From Paludibacteraceae bacterium (GTDB lineage Bacteria > Bacteroidota > Bacteroidia > Bacteroidales > Paludibacteraceae), in NCBI GenBank assembly GCA_024401555.1, contig JAKSKV010000003.1, forward strand, positions 1 to 64,000: a stretch of 64,000 bases of DNA, read 5' to 3'. The translations under genes and the position numbers were made by a program. Shown here one piece after another: positions 8,926 through 16,460 of the stretch (the stretch's first letter is position 1; every line of letters begins with the position of its first letter). The notes beneath the pieces are model-generated. The model worked only from the letters and a program-made list of their open reading frames with translations, had not been told where the DNA came from and ran no database searches.

Positions 8926-9585
8926 ATGATTATTAAACACTTCACATTCAACGTATTACAAGTAAATACCTACGTATTGACCGATGAGGATACCCACGAG
9001 GCGATAGTGATCGATCCGGGCTGTTACACGCCAGAGGAGCGAGAGGCTTTCAAGGCGTACATCAACGACAACGGCATCACCATCAAGCGTGTGGTGGACA
9101 CCCATCTCCACTTCGACCACATCTACGGACAACGCTTCGTGGAGGAGACTTTCGGCGTGGCGGCGGAGGCGTGCAAAAAGGACATCACCTTCCTCAACCA
9201 TTACCAAGACCTCTTGGTGATGTTCAATATGCCTATGGATGACGAGGCGCTTCCGCTCAAAGGTTATTTGGTTGATGGAGACATCATAGAAGTGGGAAAT
9301 ATAAAACTCAACGTGCTGCAAGTGCCCGGACACTCCCCTGGCGGATTGGTCTTCTACTGCGAAAAGGAGCATTGCGCTTTCGTAGGCGACACCATTTTGG
9401 AGGGCGGTATCGGCAGGACCGACATGCACCGCGGCAATTACGAGACTTTGGCCCAAAACATCAAAGAGAAGTTGTTGGTTTTACCAGACGAAACGATGCT
9501 TTACAGCGGACACGGCACACCATCCACCATCGGTTACGAGAAGGCCAACAACCATGAAATCAAGAAGATCTTGGCCATGGAATAA
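8926..9585 (+). CDS. MBL-fold metallo-hydrolase (glyoxalase II-like)
   Basis: A 219-residue metallo-beta-lactamase-fold hydrolase. The metal motif THLHFDH is at residues 59-65 (HxHxDH). The remaining ligands are visible as GHSPGG, VGDTI and a late GHG (SGHGTPSTIGYE). Length and motif order fit the YcbL/GloB-like short class, which hydrolyses thioesters such as S-lactoylglutathione or analogues; the actual substrate is not evident. It is probably cytoplasmic. It is first of three co-oriented genes (56 bp, then 2 bp spacing) with an acyltransferase and an esterase. Confidence 0.93.
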   Translation: MIIKHFTFNVLQVNTYVLTDEDTHEAIVIDPGCYTPEEREAFKAYINDNGITIKRVVDTHLHFDHIYGQRFVEETFGVAAEACKKDITFLNHYQDLLVMFNMPMDDEALPLKGYLVDGDIIEVGNIKLNVLQVPGHSPGGLVFYCEKEHCAFVGDTILEGGIGRTDMHRGNYETLAQNIKEKLLVLPDETMLYSGHGTPSTIGYEKANNHEIKKILAME

Positions 9586-9641
9586 CCCATAGCCACACCA
9601 ACGATAAAATGTAAATAGTAAATACCAAAATTGTAAATCAC

Positions 9642-10502
9642 ATGAGTTCTTGCTTAGATAATAAGAAATACCAAGAGATGAAGGTTAAAGAGGGCGTATT
9701 CATTCCCAATGTGGAGGATACATTTTCCGAAGAGGACCCTTTTGTACACAAAGTAACGGGAGAGATCATCCACAACGAGGTGTTCGATGAGAATTATCCC
9801 TATTTGGACCACTCCTTCAAGTGGAAACTCAACCATTTGTGGTGCCTCTTCCGGGCGCACTTTATCTGTTTTTGGGTAAATCCGTTGATATTCGGTCTTC
9901 GTATCAAAGGTAAGGAGAATTTGAAAAAGCACAAAGAGGAGCTGAAGAATGGCGCCATCACCGTCTGCAACCATGCTTACGGTTGGGATTTCCTCTCCGT
10001 ATGGCAGGCATCCGGCCAATTCAGAATGTGGTACCCCGCATGGGCGGAGAATTTCCAGACCAACGTGCGCGACCAAATGCGCGGAACCGGTGGTATTCCA
10101 GTTCCCAAGAGCATGAGCGCCATGAAGAAATTTAACGAGGCGTTCGACACCCTTCACGAGAAGAAGGCGTGGATCCACGTATTCCCAGAGGAGTGCCGCT
10201 GGGACAACTACAAACCGCTTCGTCCTTTCAGAAAAGGAGCCTTTATCTTCGCATACAAGTACCAGACACCGATCATTCCAATGGTGATCAGCTACCGCGA
10301 GCGCACTGGACTCTACAAGTATTTCGCGAAAAACAAACCGCTCTACACCATCACCATCGGAGAACCAATGTATCCTAATATGGAGATGCCAAGGAAGGAG
10401 TCTGTGGATGAGATGAGAGACCGTGTTCACGCTAAAATGGTGGAGATGGCCGGCATCACCCACAACCCATGGCCAAGTGTTCAACCTAACGACAAAGGAT
10501 AA
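9642..10502 (+). CDS. 1-acyl-sn-glycerol-3-phosphate acyltransferase family protein (PlsC-like)
   Basis: A 286-residue membrane-associated acyltransferase. Motif I, NHAYGWDF (H-x4-D), is near residue 112. Motif III appears as FPEECRW, a variant of the usual FPEGTRS. A late IIPMVISY strand corresponds to motif IV. A hydrophobic stretch (FICFWVNPLIFGL) precedes the catalytic region. The family transfers an acyl chain to lysophosphatidate in phospholipid synthesis, but bacteria carry paralogues with other acceptors and this one is not clearly the housekeeping PlsC. Its stop is 2 bp from the next gene's ATG, so they are co-transcribed. Confidence 0.88.
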   Translation: MSSCLDNKKYQEMKVKEGVFIPNVEDTFSEEDPFVHKVTGEIIHNEVFDENYPYLDHSFKWKLNHLWCLFRAHFICFWVNPLIFGLRIKGKENLKKHKEELKNGAITVCNHAYGWDFLSVWQASGQFRMWYPAWAENFQTNVRDQMRGTGGIPVPKSMSAMKKFNEAFDTLHEKKAWIHVFPEECRWDNYKPLRPFRKGAFIFAYKYQTPIIPMVISYRERTGLYKYFAKNKPLYTITIGEPMYPNMEMPRKESVDEMRDRVHAKMVEMAGITHNPWPSVQPNDKG

Positions 10503-10504
10503 TC

Positions 10505-11641
10505 ATGAAGGGAATCCAGAAAACTTTATGCTGTACCATTGCGTCAATGGCTGCGATCTTCACTGGTTGCCACTCCAATAATTTCGAGGCCAACCACGAA
10601 AACATCAGTTACGAGGGACGTGTGGACCTCTCCAACGCCAACATCGTGCGCTTCTCCTTCCCTGGAGTTGCCATCAGAGCGAACTTTCAAGGAAAGGCCA
10701 TCACAGCCCGTTTCAGGGATTTCGCCAATGCGAAGGAGGGAATGCACAACACCTTCTACTGCATCATCGATGGCGGCGAGCCCAAAAAGATTGTCCTCAA
10801 CGAGACACAATACGACTATCTTTTGGCGAAGAATTTAGATCCCGACACCATCCACTCCGTGAAGCTCTTCAAACTGACGGAGAGCCTTGTGGGCGAGGTG
10901 GGATTCTGCGGATTCTATATCGAGGGAGAGAACGGCAAACTGGTGGAACCAGACACCTTGCCATCGTTGAAGATGGAGTTCGTCGGCAACTCCATCAGTT
11001 GCGGCTACGGCAACGAGCTATCCTCCGTTACGCCTAAGTCTGGATTCTCCCCTCTCAACGAAAACAATTACTACGCATGGGGAGCCGTGGCAGCCCGCGC
11101 ATTGAACGCCCGCTACGTATGTACCGCCTACTCCGGCAAGGGTGTTTGCCGTAACTACGAAGGGGATTGCAGCAATACCATTCCGCAATTCTACGGACAT
11201 ACCTTGGCAAACAACCACGAAGTCGCTTGGAATTACAGCGACTATGTGCCAGACATTCTGGTACTCAACATCGGTACCAATGATTTCGGTGCGGAGACAA
11301 CGACCAATGTACGGGTGGATTCCGTTAAATTCATTGCGGAATACAACGCATTCCTTACGCGGGTAAGAAGTTACTATCCTGACGCCAAGATCATCTGCTC
11401 CGTGGGGCCAATGACCAATGATGAGAACTTAGACAACGCTATGCAACTTACCCGTTACAGCGAATATGTCCTTTTAGCTGTCAAAAATGCGGGTGGAGAG
11501 GAGAATAATGTCTTCTATTTCGAGACCGCACCGCAGACACCGCCTTTCGGAGAGGATTACCACCCTACCAAAGAGACTCATCAGCGAATGGCTAACGAAT
11601 TGGTTGACTTTATATTAGAAAAAAATCTGATAAAAAAGTAA
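10505..11641 (+). CDS. SGNH/GDSL esterase, CE2-like, probable lipoprotein
   Basis: A 378-residue two-domain esterase. The signal sequence ends at AIFTGC (Cys ~22), a plausible lipobox, so it is probably membrane-anchored. Residues ~35-140 form a beta-sandwich of the kind found N-terminal in carbohydrate esterase family 2. The SGNH domain follows, with block I FVGNSISCGYG, block III NIGTNDFG and the catalytic Asp/His as DYHPT near the C-terminus. Family members remove acetyl groups from polysaccharides such as xylan or glucomannan. It sits 2 bp after the PlsC-like gene. No terminator is visible before the tRNA-Asn promoter downstream. Confidence 0.87.
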   Translation: MKGIQKTLCCTIASMAAIFTGCHSNNFEANHENISYEGRVDLSNANIVRFSFPGVAIRANFQGKAITARFRDFANAKEGMHNTFYCIIDGGEPKKIVLNETQYDYLLAKNLDPDTIHSVKLFKLTESLVGEVGFCGFYIEGENGKLVEPDTLPSLKMEFVGNSISCGYGNELSSVTPKSGFSPLNENNYYAWGAVAARALNARYVCTAYSGKGVCRNYEGDCSNTIPQFYGHTLANNHEVAWNYSDYVPDILVLNIGTNDFGAETTTNVRVDSVKFIAEYNAFLTRVRSYYPDAKIICSVGPMTNDENLDNAMQLTRYSEYVLLAVKNAGGEENNVFYFETAPQTPPFGEDYHPTKETHQRMANELVDFILEKNLIKK

Positions 11642-11658
11642 AAAAAGTGCTTGAAACA

Positions 11659-11690
11659 TTTGGTAAGTCCGAGAATTCGCCTTACCTTTG
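11659..11690 (+). promoter_or_regulatory. -33/-7 promoter of tRNA-Asn
   Basis: TTTG (11659-11662), 20 bp, then TACCTTTG (11683-11690) is a full match to the Bacteroides consensus. It lies 21 bp before the mature tRNA. Confidence 0.8.
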
Positions 11691-11711
11691 CATCGCAAAA
11701 GAGAAAAACAC

Positions 11712-11785
11712 TCTTCCTTAGCTCAGTCGGTTAGAGCACCTGACTGTTAATCAGGGGGTCCTTGGTTCAAGTCCAAGAGGGAGAG
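11712..11785 (+). tRNA. tRNA-Asn (GTT)
   Basis: A 74-nt cloverleaf: acceptor TCTTCCT/AGGGAGA with one G-T pair, anticodon stem CCTGA/TCAGG, anticodon GTT at 11746-11748, T arm CTTGG-TTCAAGT-CCAAG, discriminator G. CCA is not encoded. The sequence is identical to the copy at 37243-37316 on the other strand. Confidence 0.97.
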
Positions 11786-11790
11786 CAAAG

Positions 11791-11826
11791 AGAGACATAA
11801 ACTTCGGTTTGTGTCTCTTTTCTTTT
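11791..11826 (+). terminator. Rho-independent terminator after tRNA-Asn
   Basis: Stem AGAGACATAAAC / GTTTGTGTCTCT (one G-T pair) with a TTCG tetraloop, followed by TTTTCTTTT. Confidence 0.9.
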
Positions 11827-11916
11827 ATGGACCTCGAGCCCCTATTAGGCAACAATAATTAGAAAAGAGAGCTCCCTCTTCCTTGAATTTATCATAGACA
11901 AGCCAACATTCATAAA

Positions 11917-13122
11917 TTACATAAAATAATATTCAAATCCATGGAGATGATCCTCTTCATCCACAAATAGGCTCTTCGGAAAGACATAAATACTCACCCT
12001 ACGATCCCGCTGGAACTCAGATTCCAATTGCGCATTCACCTTTTTCGGCATGGAGGAACCGAATGGCATCATCTTCATGTTGGAACGAGGCAATCCCATC
12101 TTCACAAGACGCTCCGCAACCACATTGATACGATCTTGCGAGAGTTTCATATTATAATCATCCCGACCACGCTCGTCGGAAAAACCGAGCAACCAGATGG
12201 TATGAGTAGAATTCTTCTTGGCGAAATTAACTATGTTTTCAAATTTCGCATCATATGATTCTATTAATTCCTTGGAATCATACTCAAAATAGAGATAATC
12301 ACTCAAAACAAGGTATTTCTTCTCCTCCAACGCCTCTCTACGATGGTTCGCATCCAAGAACCGACAATCGCCGTCAGCACATTTCATCGCCAGGTCATCC
12401 AAGGCGAAACTTCCGCCGCCTCCCTCTCCCATAAGCGTCACCAAGACATGGTGATCCCTGTATGAGGTTTGGAATTCTACAGAAAACTCTTGCCACTCAT
12501 TTTTTCCTCCTTCAATAATCACCTTCTTTGAGACCAACAAACTATCATTATAACCATCCACAATCACGGTCAATTTCACATCTCTCTTGGGATCTACAGG
12601 ATGTGCCCAAAAGGAGAAGCGGTAGCGGCATTCAGTAGGGAGACCGCAAGTCCAACCTTTGAACAAGATGGCGGGAGAACTACCTAGATCGACTTGAAGC
12701 ATATATCCCCTCTCTGGATCATCAGGAGAGGTATGGTCGCCAAAATCCGTATACCAATCCTCACAAGAAGCTCCTTTGGGGGTGAGCCATTGATAGGCTC
12801 TTTTCCGAATATCATAACAACCACTTTTCACGCTTTGGAAATCTCCTAAATCACACGCCATAGGATAATCCCGCTGGTGAAACAATGTTGTAGTATAGAG
12901 ATCGTTTCCGGAACTGAGTGGTTCTGATTTCGAATTACCTCCAAAATCAAAAAAGTTAATAAGGGCTGGATCTATATGAACCTCAGCGGTCTCTACAACC
13001 ACACTATCCCGAACTTCCGCTGATGAGGTGGTGGCGTCCGTCGGCTTAGAACAGTGAGTAAAGCCAACCATACAAAACATTAATACAAAGGGAGCATTCC
13101 CTAAAAATCTATTCAAAAACAT
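11917..13122 (-). CDS. OmpA-domain outer-membrane protein
   Basis: A 401-residue cell-envelope protein. ATG at 13122 is preferred over an in-frame TTG three codons upstream. A hydrophobic leader ends at GFTHCSKP; the Cys could be lipidated, but the box is not canonical. The middle (~residues 40-265) is an unassigned region with several Cys and strand-rich character (FKGWTCGLPTECRYRFSFW). The C-terminal ~115 residues are an OmpA/Pal peptidoglycan-binding domain: YFEYDSKEL, then LLGFSDERG, NMKLSQDRINVV, and a final FQRDRRV. It is likely anchored to peptidoglycan from the outer membrane. It lies 35 bp downstream of vsr on the same strand and converges on tRNA-Asn. Confidence 0.85.
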   Translation of the reverse strand: MFLNRFLGNAPFVLMFCMVGFTHCSKPTDATTSSAEVRDSVVVETAEVHIDPALINFFDFGGNSKSEPLSSGNDLYTTTLFHQRDYPMACDLGDFQSVKSGCYDIRKRAYQWLTPKGASCEDWYTDFGDHTSPDDPERGYMLQVDLGSSPAILFKGWTCGLPTECRYRFSFWAHPVDPKRDVKLTVIVDGYNDSLLVSKKVIIEGGKNEWQEFSVEFQTSYRDHHVLVTLMGEGGGGSFALDDLAMKCADGDCRFLDANHRREALEEKKYLVLSDYLYFEYDSKELIESYDAKFENIVNFAKKNSTHTIWLLGFSDERGRDDYNMKLSQDRINVVAERLVKMGLPRSNMKMMPFGSSMPKKVNAQLESEFQRDRRVSIYVFPKSLFVDEEDHLHGFEYYFM

Positions 13123-13157
13123 ATATTCCAACAGAATTTTACACGCAACATTAACAA

Positions 13158-13685
13158 CTAATCATCCTCTTCCCTTCCATAGGAAGCCCCCTCTTCCGCC
13201 GCACAAGCATCGAATGGTTCCGTAGCCGGACAACCATCCACCTCGTGATTTTTCTTGCGGAAACGGTCTAAAAAGGCCTCATTCAACAAATAAACAATAC
13301 CTGCCAACGTCTGCTCGCGAACCGCAGGTTTCAACTGACACTCCCACACCACCATGGTACGCCAACCCAAAGCCCTCAACTTCTCCCTAACCTCTGCGTC
13401 ACGGGCTATGTTGCGGGTAATCTTCTGTTCCCAGAAGGCAACATTCGTCTTGGGCATCCTTCCCTGTTGGCAGACGTGCCCGTGCCAGAAACAGCCATTG
13501 ATAAAGATAGCGGTATGATATTTTTTCAGAACAATATCGGGTGTTCCAGGCAAGGTCCGCACATTCACACGGAAACGGAAACCGTTCGCATAGAGGTATT
13601 TTCGCACCAACATCTCCGGCTTCGTATTCTTACTACGAATACGGGCCATTGTCTTGCTACGTTGTTCTGGGGTTATCTTATCCAT
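13158..13685 (-). CDS. vsr: Very short patch repair (Vsr) endonuclease
   Basis: A 175-residue DNA mismatch endonuclease. The Vsr signatures are clear: the N-terminal RSKTMARIRSKNTKPE, the catalytic PGTPDIVL with the active-site Asp, the zinc/structural FINGCFWHGH, and the late WECQL. Vsr nicks T:G mismatches that arise by deamination of 5-methylcytosine, and it is normally encoded beside a DNA cytosine methyltransferase. No methyltransferase is present in this window, so it is an orphan here. The last ~35 residues (acidic, Cys-containing) extend past the core. Start is ATG at 13685. Confidence 0.95.
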   Translation of the reverse strand: MDKITPEQRSKTMARIRSKNTKPEMLVRKYLYANGFRFRVNVRTLPGTPDIVLKKYHTAIFINGCFWHGHVCQQGRMPKTNVAFWEQKITRNIARDAEVREKLRALGWRTMVVWECQLKPAVREQTLAGIVYLLNEAFLDRFRKKNHEVDGCPATEPFDACAAEEGASYGREEDD

Positions 13686-13692
13686 GCATTAT

Positions 13693-13736
13693 TCAAAAAA
13701 AGTAGAGGGTGTATCAAACTATTCTGACACACCCTC
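13693..13736 (-). terminator. Rho-independent terminator after the beta-helix protein gene
   Basis: Inverted repeat GAGGGTGT (13705-13712) / ACACCCTC (13729-13736), followed on the reverse strand by CTTTTTTTG. It separates the 13757 gene from vsr. Confidence 0.8.
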
Positions 13737-13756
13737 ATTGGGAAAATCGATCCTGA

Positions 13757-15649
13757 TTATTCTTTGCTGATCGAATAGGAAGAACCTGCTCGGTTAGCGG
13801 AGATCGTATATGACTCGCCACCCGAATACTTTCCGTCAGTGACGAAACCAGCGCTCGAAGCAGTCCCCGAAATGGTTCCGCCCAAACGGTAGGTATACTC
13901 CTCTCCACTCACATACGGAGCAGCCATAAAGAGCCATCCCTTCTCAATCGACTCGATCGCACCTTGATGCAGAATAAGCGCCTTGCCCGACGCACTCTCC
14001 ATAGCAAACGGCTTGTTGTCATAGGTCTGATCCATAAAGACGGAATGAGAGGAACCTGAGAAACCGCTATTATGCTTGTATGGGGAGAAGCCAAGAACGA
14101 CGCCACCCTTCGATTGCACCGCACAAGAAGAGAAGGCCAAATCCTTCACACACGAGGCCACGAAACAGCCGCCATTGGAGATCAAAGAGCCAGATCCCTC
14201 ATCATCGATTCCAACCGCTGAGACTGAGACTGAACTTACCTTCACATCAGCACCCTCATTCACAATGATATCACCCATTGTGGAGATACCCATCGCACCC
14301 TTATCGGAGGCTGTGGATTGAACGATGACACTACACTCATTGAACTCAACTTGCGCATCGCTCTTAATCACTGCACTGCTCTTGGTCTTGGCATTGCCCT
14401 TTTCCGTCACATAGTTGAAGAGAGAGGCCTCGTTGCGCAATGAAACGATAGCCTTTCCGCCAAAGATGACCTTGCCATCCGCACCCAACACACGGGCGCC
14501 ATCGGCCTTGGAGGTTACGGTCAACGTGAGCTTTCCGCCCACTATCTGGCATTTACCACCCGCCTTGATTACCGTAGCGTTGGTCACGCCATCGACTGCG
14601 TCATAAAGGGATGGAGCGCTCAAAGTAGCGACAATGGAACCACCCCTCACAAGGATGTCGCCATCCGTCTTCACAGCACGGCTTCCAGCTCCCTTTGCGG
14701 TCAAATTGAGTGTTCCGCCAATAAGAGAGAATGCACCATGTGTCTCATCTGCGACAATCAAACCATCCTCATCCAAAAGTTCGGTTTCGATGTCCACCAA
14801 TTTCGCACCCTCTTGAGAAGAGACGATGGTCAACTCTCCACCCTCCATTTGGAAATAGCCATTGGTCACATTCAAAGTACCCTCATTCAAGAGCATTGTA
14901 CCACCGGTCATCAAGAAATAATCGTTGGTGCGTACACAGTTGCCCAACGTAGAGGTCGCCTCTATATTTCCACCTTCCACGACAACATAATCGCCCGACT
15001 GAATGGCTCTCTTTTGCTTCGCATTCACCACCAAGGTATTGTTTCCTGACTCTGCGCCAAAAATGATCTGACCCTTGCTACGGATGACCGCATTACAAGT
15101 GTCTTTCGCAGAGTCGGTCAGACTATTTTTTCCTTTTAAAACCAAGGTCATACCCTTGCCCGAAAGGGAACGGATCGGAGAGACTACACCTGTGGAGGTG
15201 AGGTCCAAATTATCCAAAACCACTTTGAACTTCTTTTCAGAATCAACCAAGAAATAGCCGTTGGATGATTTTCCGGAAAGGGCGTAAACAACATCACGAT
15301 CCACAACGGAAGAGATGGCGGTCACACCCGCACCATCGGTCGTCACCTCAATTTCACCCTTGAATGGATTGATCACATCCACTTTGCTATCCTTGTAAAC
15401 CACAAAGACAGTATCATTACTTACAGTCATTGTGTTAAGTTCGAATGTCATACTATCCAATGACGCGAAAGGAATCTCTTTTACAGCATTAGAGACGTGC
15501 AAATTTAGATTTGTACCCACCTTGATACTATCCACATCCGAACAGTTATAGGAGGCCACCTTCCCATCGCCGTGCAACAGCATTGAATATTGCGCCCAAG
15601 AGGAGATACCCAAGGAGAGCGCCAACGCACTCATTATAATTCTTTTCAT
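13757..15649 (-). CDS. Carbohydrate-binding beta-helix protein, Cthe_2159 family (DUF4353-type)
   Basis: A 630-residue secreted protein with signal peptide MKRIIMSALALSLGISSWA|QYS. Residues ~20-75 are a small module (MLLHGDGKVASYNCSDVDSIKV... SLDSMTFEL) also seen at the start of the next upstream protein. Most of the rest is a repetitive right-handed beta-helix with cues such as DLTSTGVVSPIR, KGKNSLT, VVVEGGNIEATS, GGTLNLTAKGAGSRAVKTDGDI and GGKLTLTVTSKADGA. This pattern matches the Cthe_2159 family, whose founder binds acidic plant polysaccharide. No T9SS C-terminal domain is recognised at its end (SSYSISKE). The start overlaps the upstream gene's stop by 4 nt, so the two are coupled. It is possibly a calcium-binding surface carbohydrate-binding protein. 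Confidence 0.85.
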   Translation of the reverse strand: MKRIIMSALALSLGISSWAQYSMLLHGDGKVASYNCSDVDSIKVGTNLNLHVSNAVKEIPFASLDSMTFELNTMTVSNDTVFVVYKDSKVDVINPFKGEIEVTTDGAGVTAISSVVDRDVVYALSGKSSNGYFLVDSEKKFKVVLDNLDLTSTGVVSPIRSLSGKGMTLVLKGKNSLTDSAKDTCNAVIRSKGQIIFGAESGNNTLVVNAKQKRAIQSGDYVVVEGGNIEATSTLGNCVRTNDYFLMTGGTMLLNEGTLNVTNGYFQMEGGELTIVSSQEGAKLVDIETELLDEDGLIVADETHGAFSLIGGTLNLTAKGAGSRAVKTDGDILVRGGSIVATLSAPSLYDAVDGVTNATVIKAGGKCQIVGGKLTLTVTSKADGARVLGADGKVIFGGKAIVSLRNEASLFNYVTEKGNAKTKSSAVIKSDAQVEFNECSVIVQSTASDKGAMGISTMGDIIVNEGADVKVSSVSVSAVGIDDEGSGSLISNGGCFVASCVKDLAFSSCAVQSKGGVVLGFSPYKHNSGFSGSSHSVFMDQTYDNKPFAMESASGKALILHQGAIESIEKGWLFMAAPYVSGEEYTYRLGGTISGTASSAGFVTDGKYSGGESYTISANRAGSSYSISKE

Positions 15650-16122
15650 AACTTATTCACTTTAAGAGAAACACCATTTACAGAGATCACATAAGATCCA
15701 GCAGCGAGGGATGACAAATCCACGCCCTCCTCTGAATAGTTCATCTCTGCCACCAAAGCACCTTGCATATTGTAGATAGAGAGTTTTGAACCCTCCTTTA
15801 CATTGGAAAGGAACATTCTATCCTTCACTGGATTTGGAAATGCGAAAACATCACTCTCCGCACCGTTGTTGGTTAACCCAGTCTCGCTCTTATCAAAAGT
15901 GACCTTTCGGATATCAGCAATTGGATAGACGGTTAATTTAGAAGTTGGGGCAGCTTGAACACACAAGTTGTCAGCTGAGAAGAACATTTTACCCTCTTCC
16001 GGCAATTGGAATTCACTCTTTGTTCCATCCTTCATCATTACGGTAATCTTTGTCGCTGCCTGCAAAGATGCGGCACACAACATAGCGGCAAGTGTCAATA
16101 TAGAACTATATTTCATTTTCAT
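15646..16122 (-). CDS. Small T9SS type A sorting-domain protein
   Basis: A 158-residue secreted protein. The signal peptide (MKMKYSSILTLAAMLCAASLQA|ATK) is followed by a ~60-residue module (KITVMMKDGTKSEFQL...ADIRKVTFD) common at the N-termini of Bacteroidales surface proteins. The last ~75 residues are a type A T9SS C-terminal domain: FAFPNPVKDRMFL, GSKLSIYNMQGALV, DLSSLAAGSYVISV. The signal and the sorting domain leave almost no cargo, so it may simply present the small module at the cell surface. It is the first gene of a coupled pair with the beta-helix protein (ATGA overlap). Its function is unknown. Confidence 0.87.
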   Translation of the reverse strand: MKMKYSSILTLAAMLCAASLQAATKITVMMKDGTKSEFQLPEEGKMFFSADNLCVQAAPTSKLTVYPIADIRKVTFDKSETGLTNNGAESDVFAFPNPVKDRMFLSNVKEGSKLSIYNMQGALVAEMNYSEEGVDLSSLAAGSYVISVNGVSLKVNKL

Positions 16123-16460
16123 ACTGCTAATTATTAACTATTTAATTAAACAACCTTGATAATGGGAACATCTCTTTTGTGCCGCTTTCACACCACCCTA
16201 AACGTCAACATTCTGAGTAAAAAGTTGGCGCATTTCTCAATGGGCCAACCTAATAATAATATATAGAACAACACAATTTAGGGTCAATATATGAAAGAGA
16301 CGCATTTCTGCATTTTCACGAAAGGACATCTCCTATTATCGCCACAAATATATATAAAAAAATCATTGATTTGATGCGCCAAAGGTACAAAAGCAACAAT
16401 ATACATGGTAAGATTTTCAATCAATTAGGCCCATTTTTCAATGAACGAAAATAAGGCTCG
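16123..16460. other. 338-bp non-coding region upstream of the T9SS type A operon
   Basis: No ORF or RNA fold is recognised here. Two reverse-strand -7-like boxes are present: TATATTTG (16352-16345) and TACCTTTG (16387-16380). Neither has a good -33. If used, they imply a leader of over 200 nt for the gene at 16122, or an undescribed small transcript. No clear terminator was found for the SNF2 gene that ends at 16461. Confidence 0.4.
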
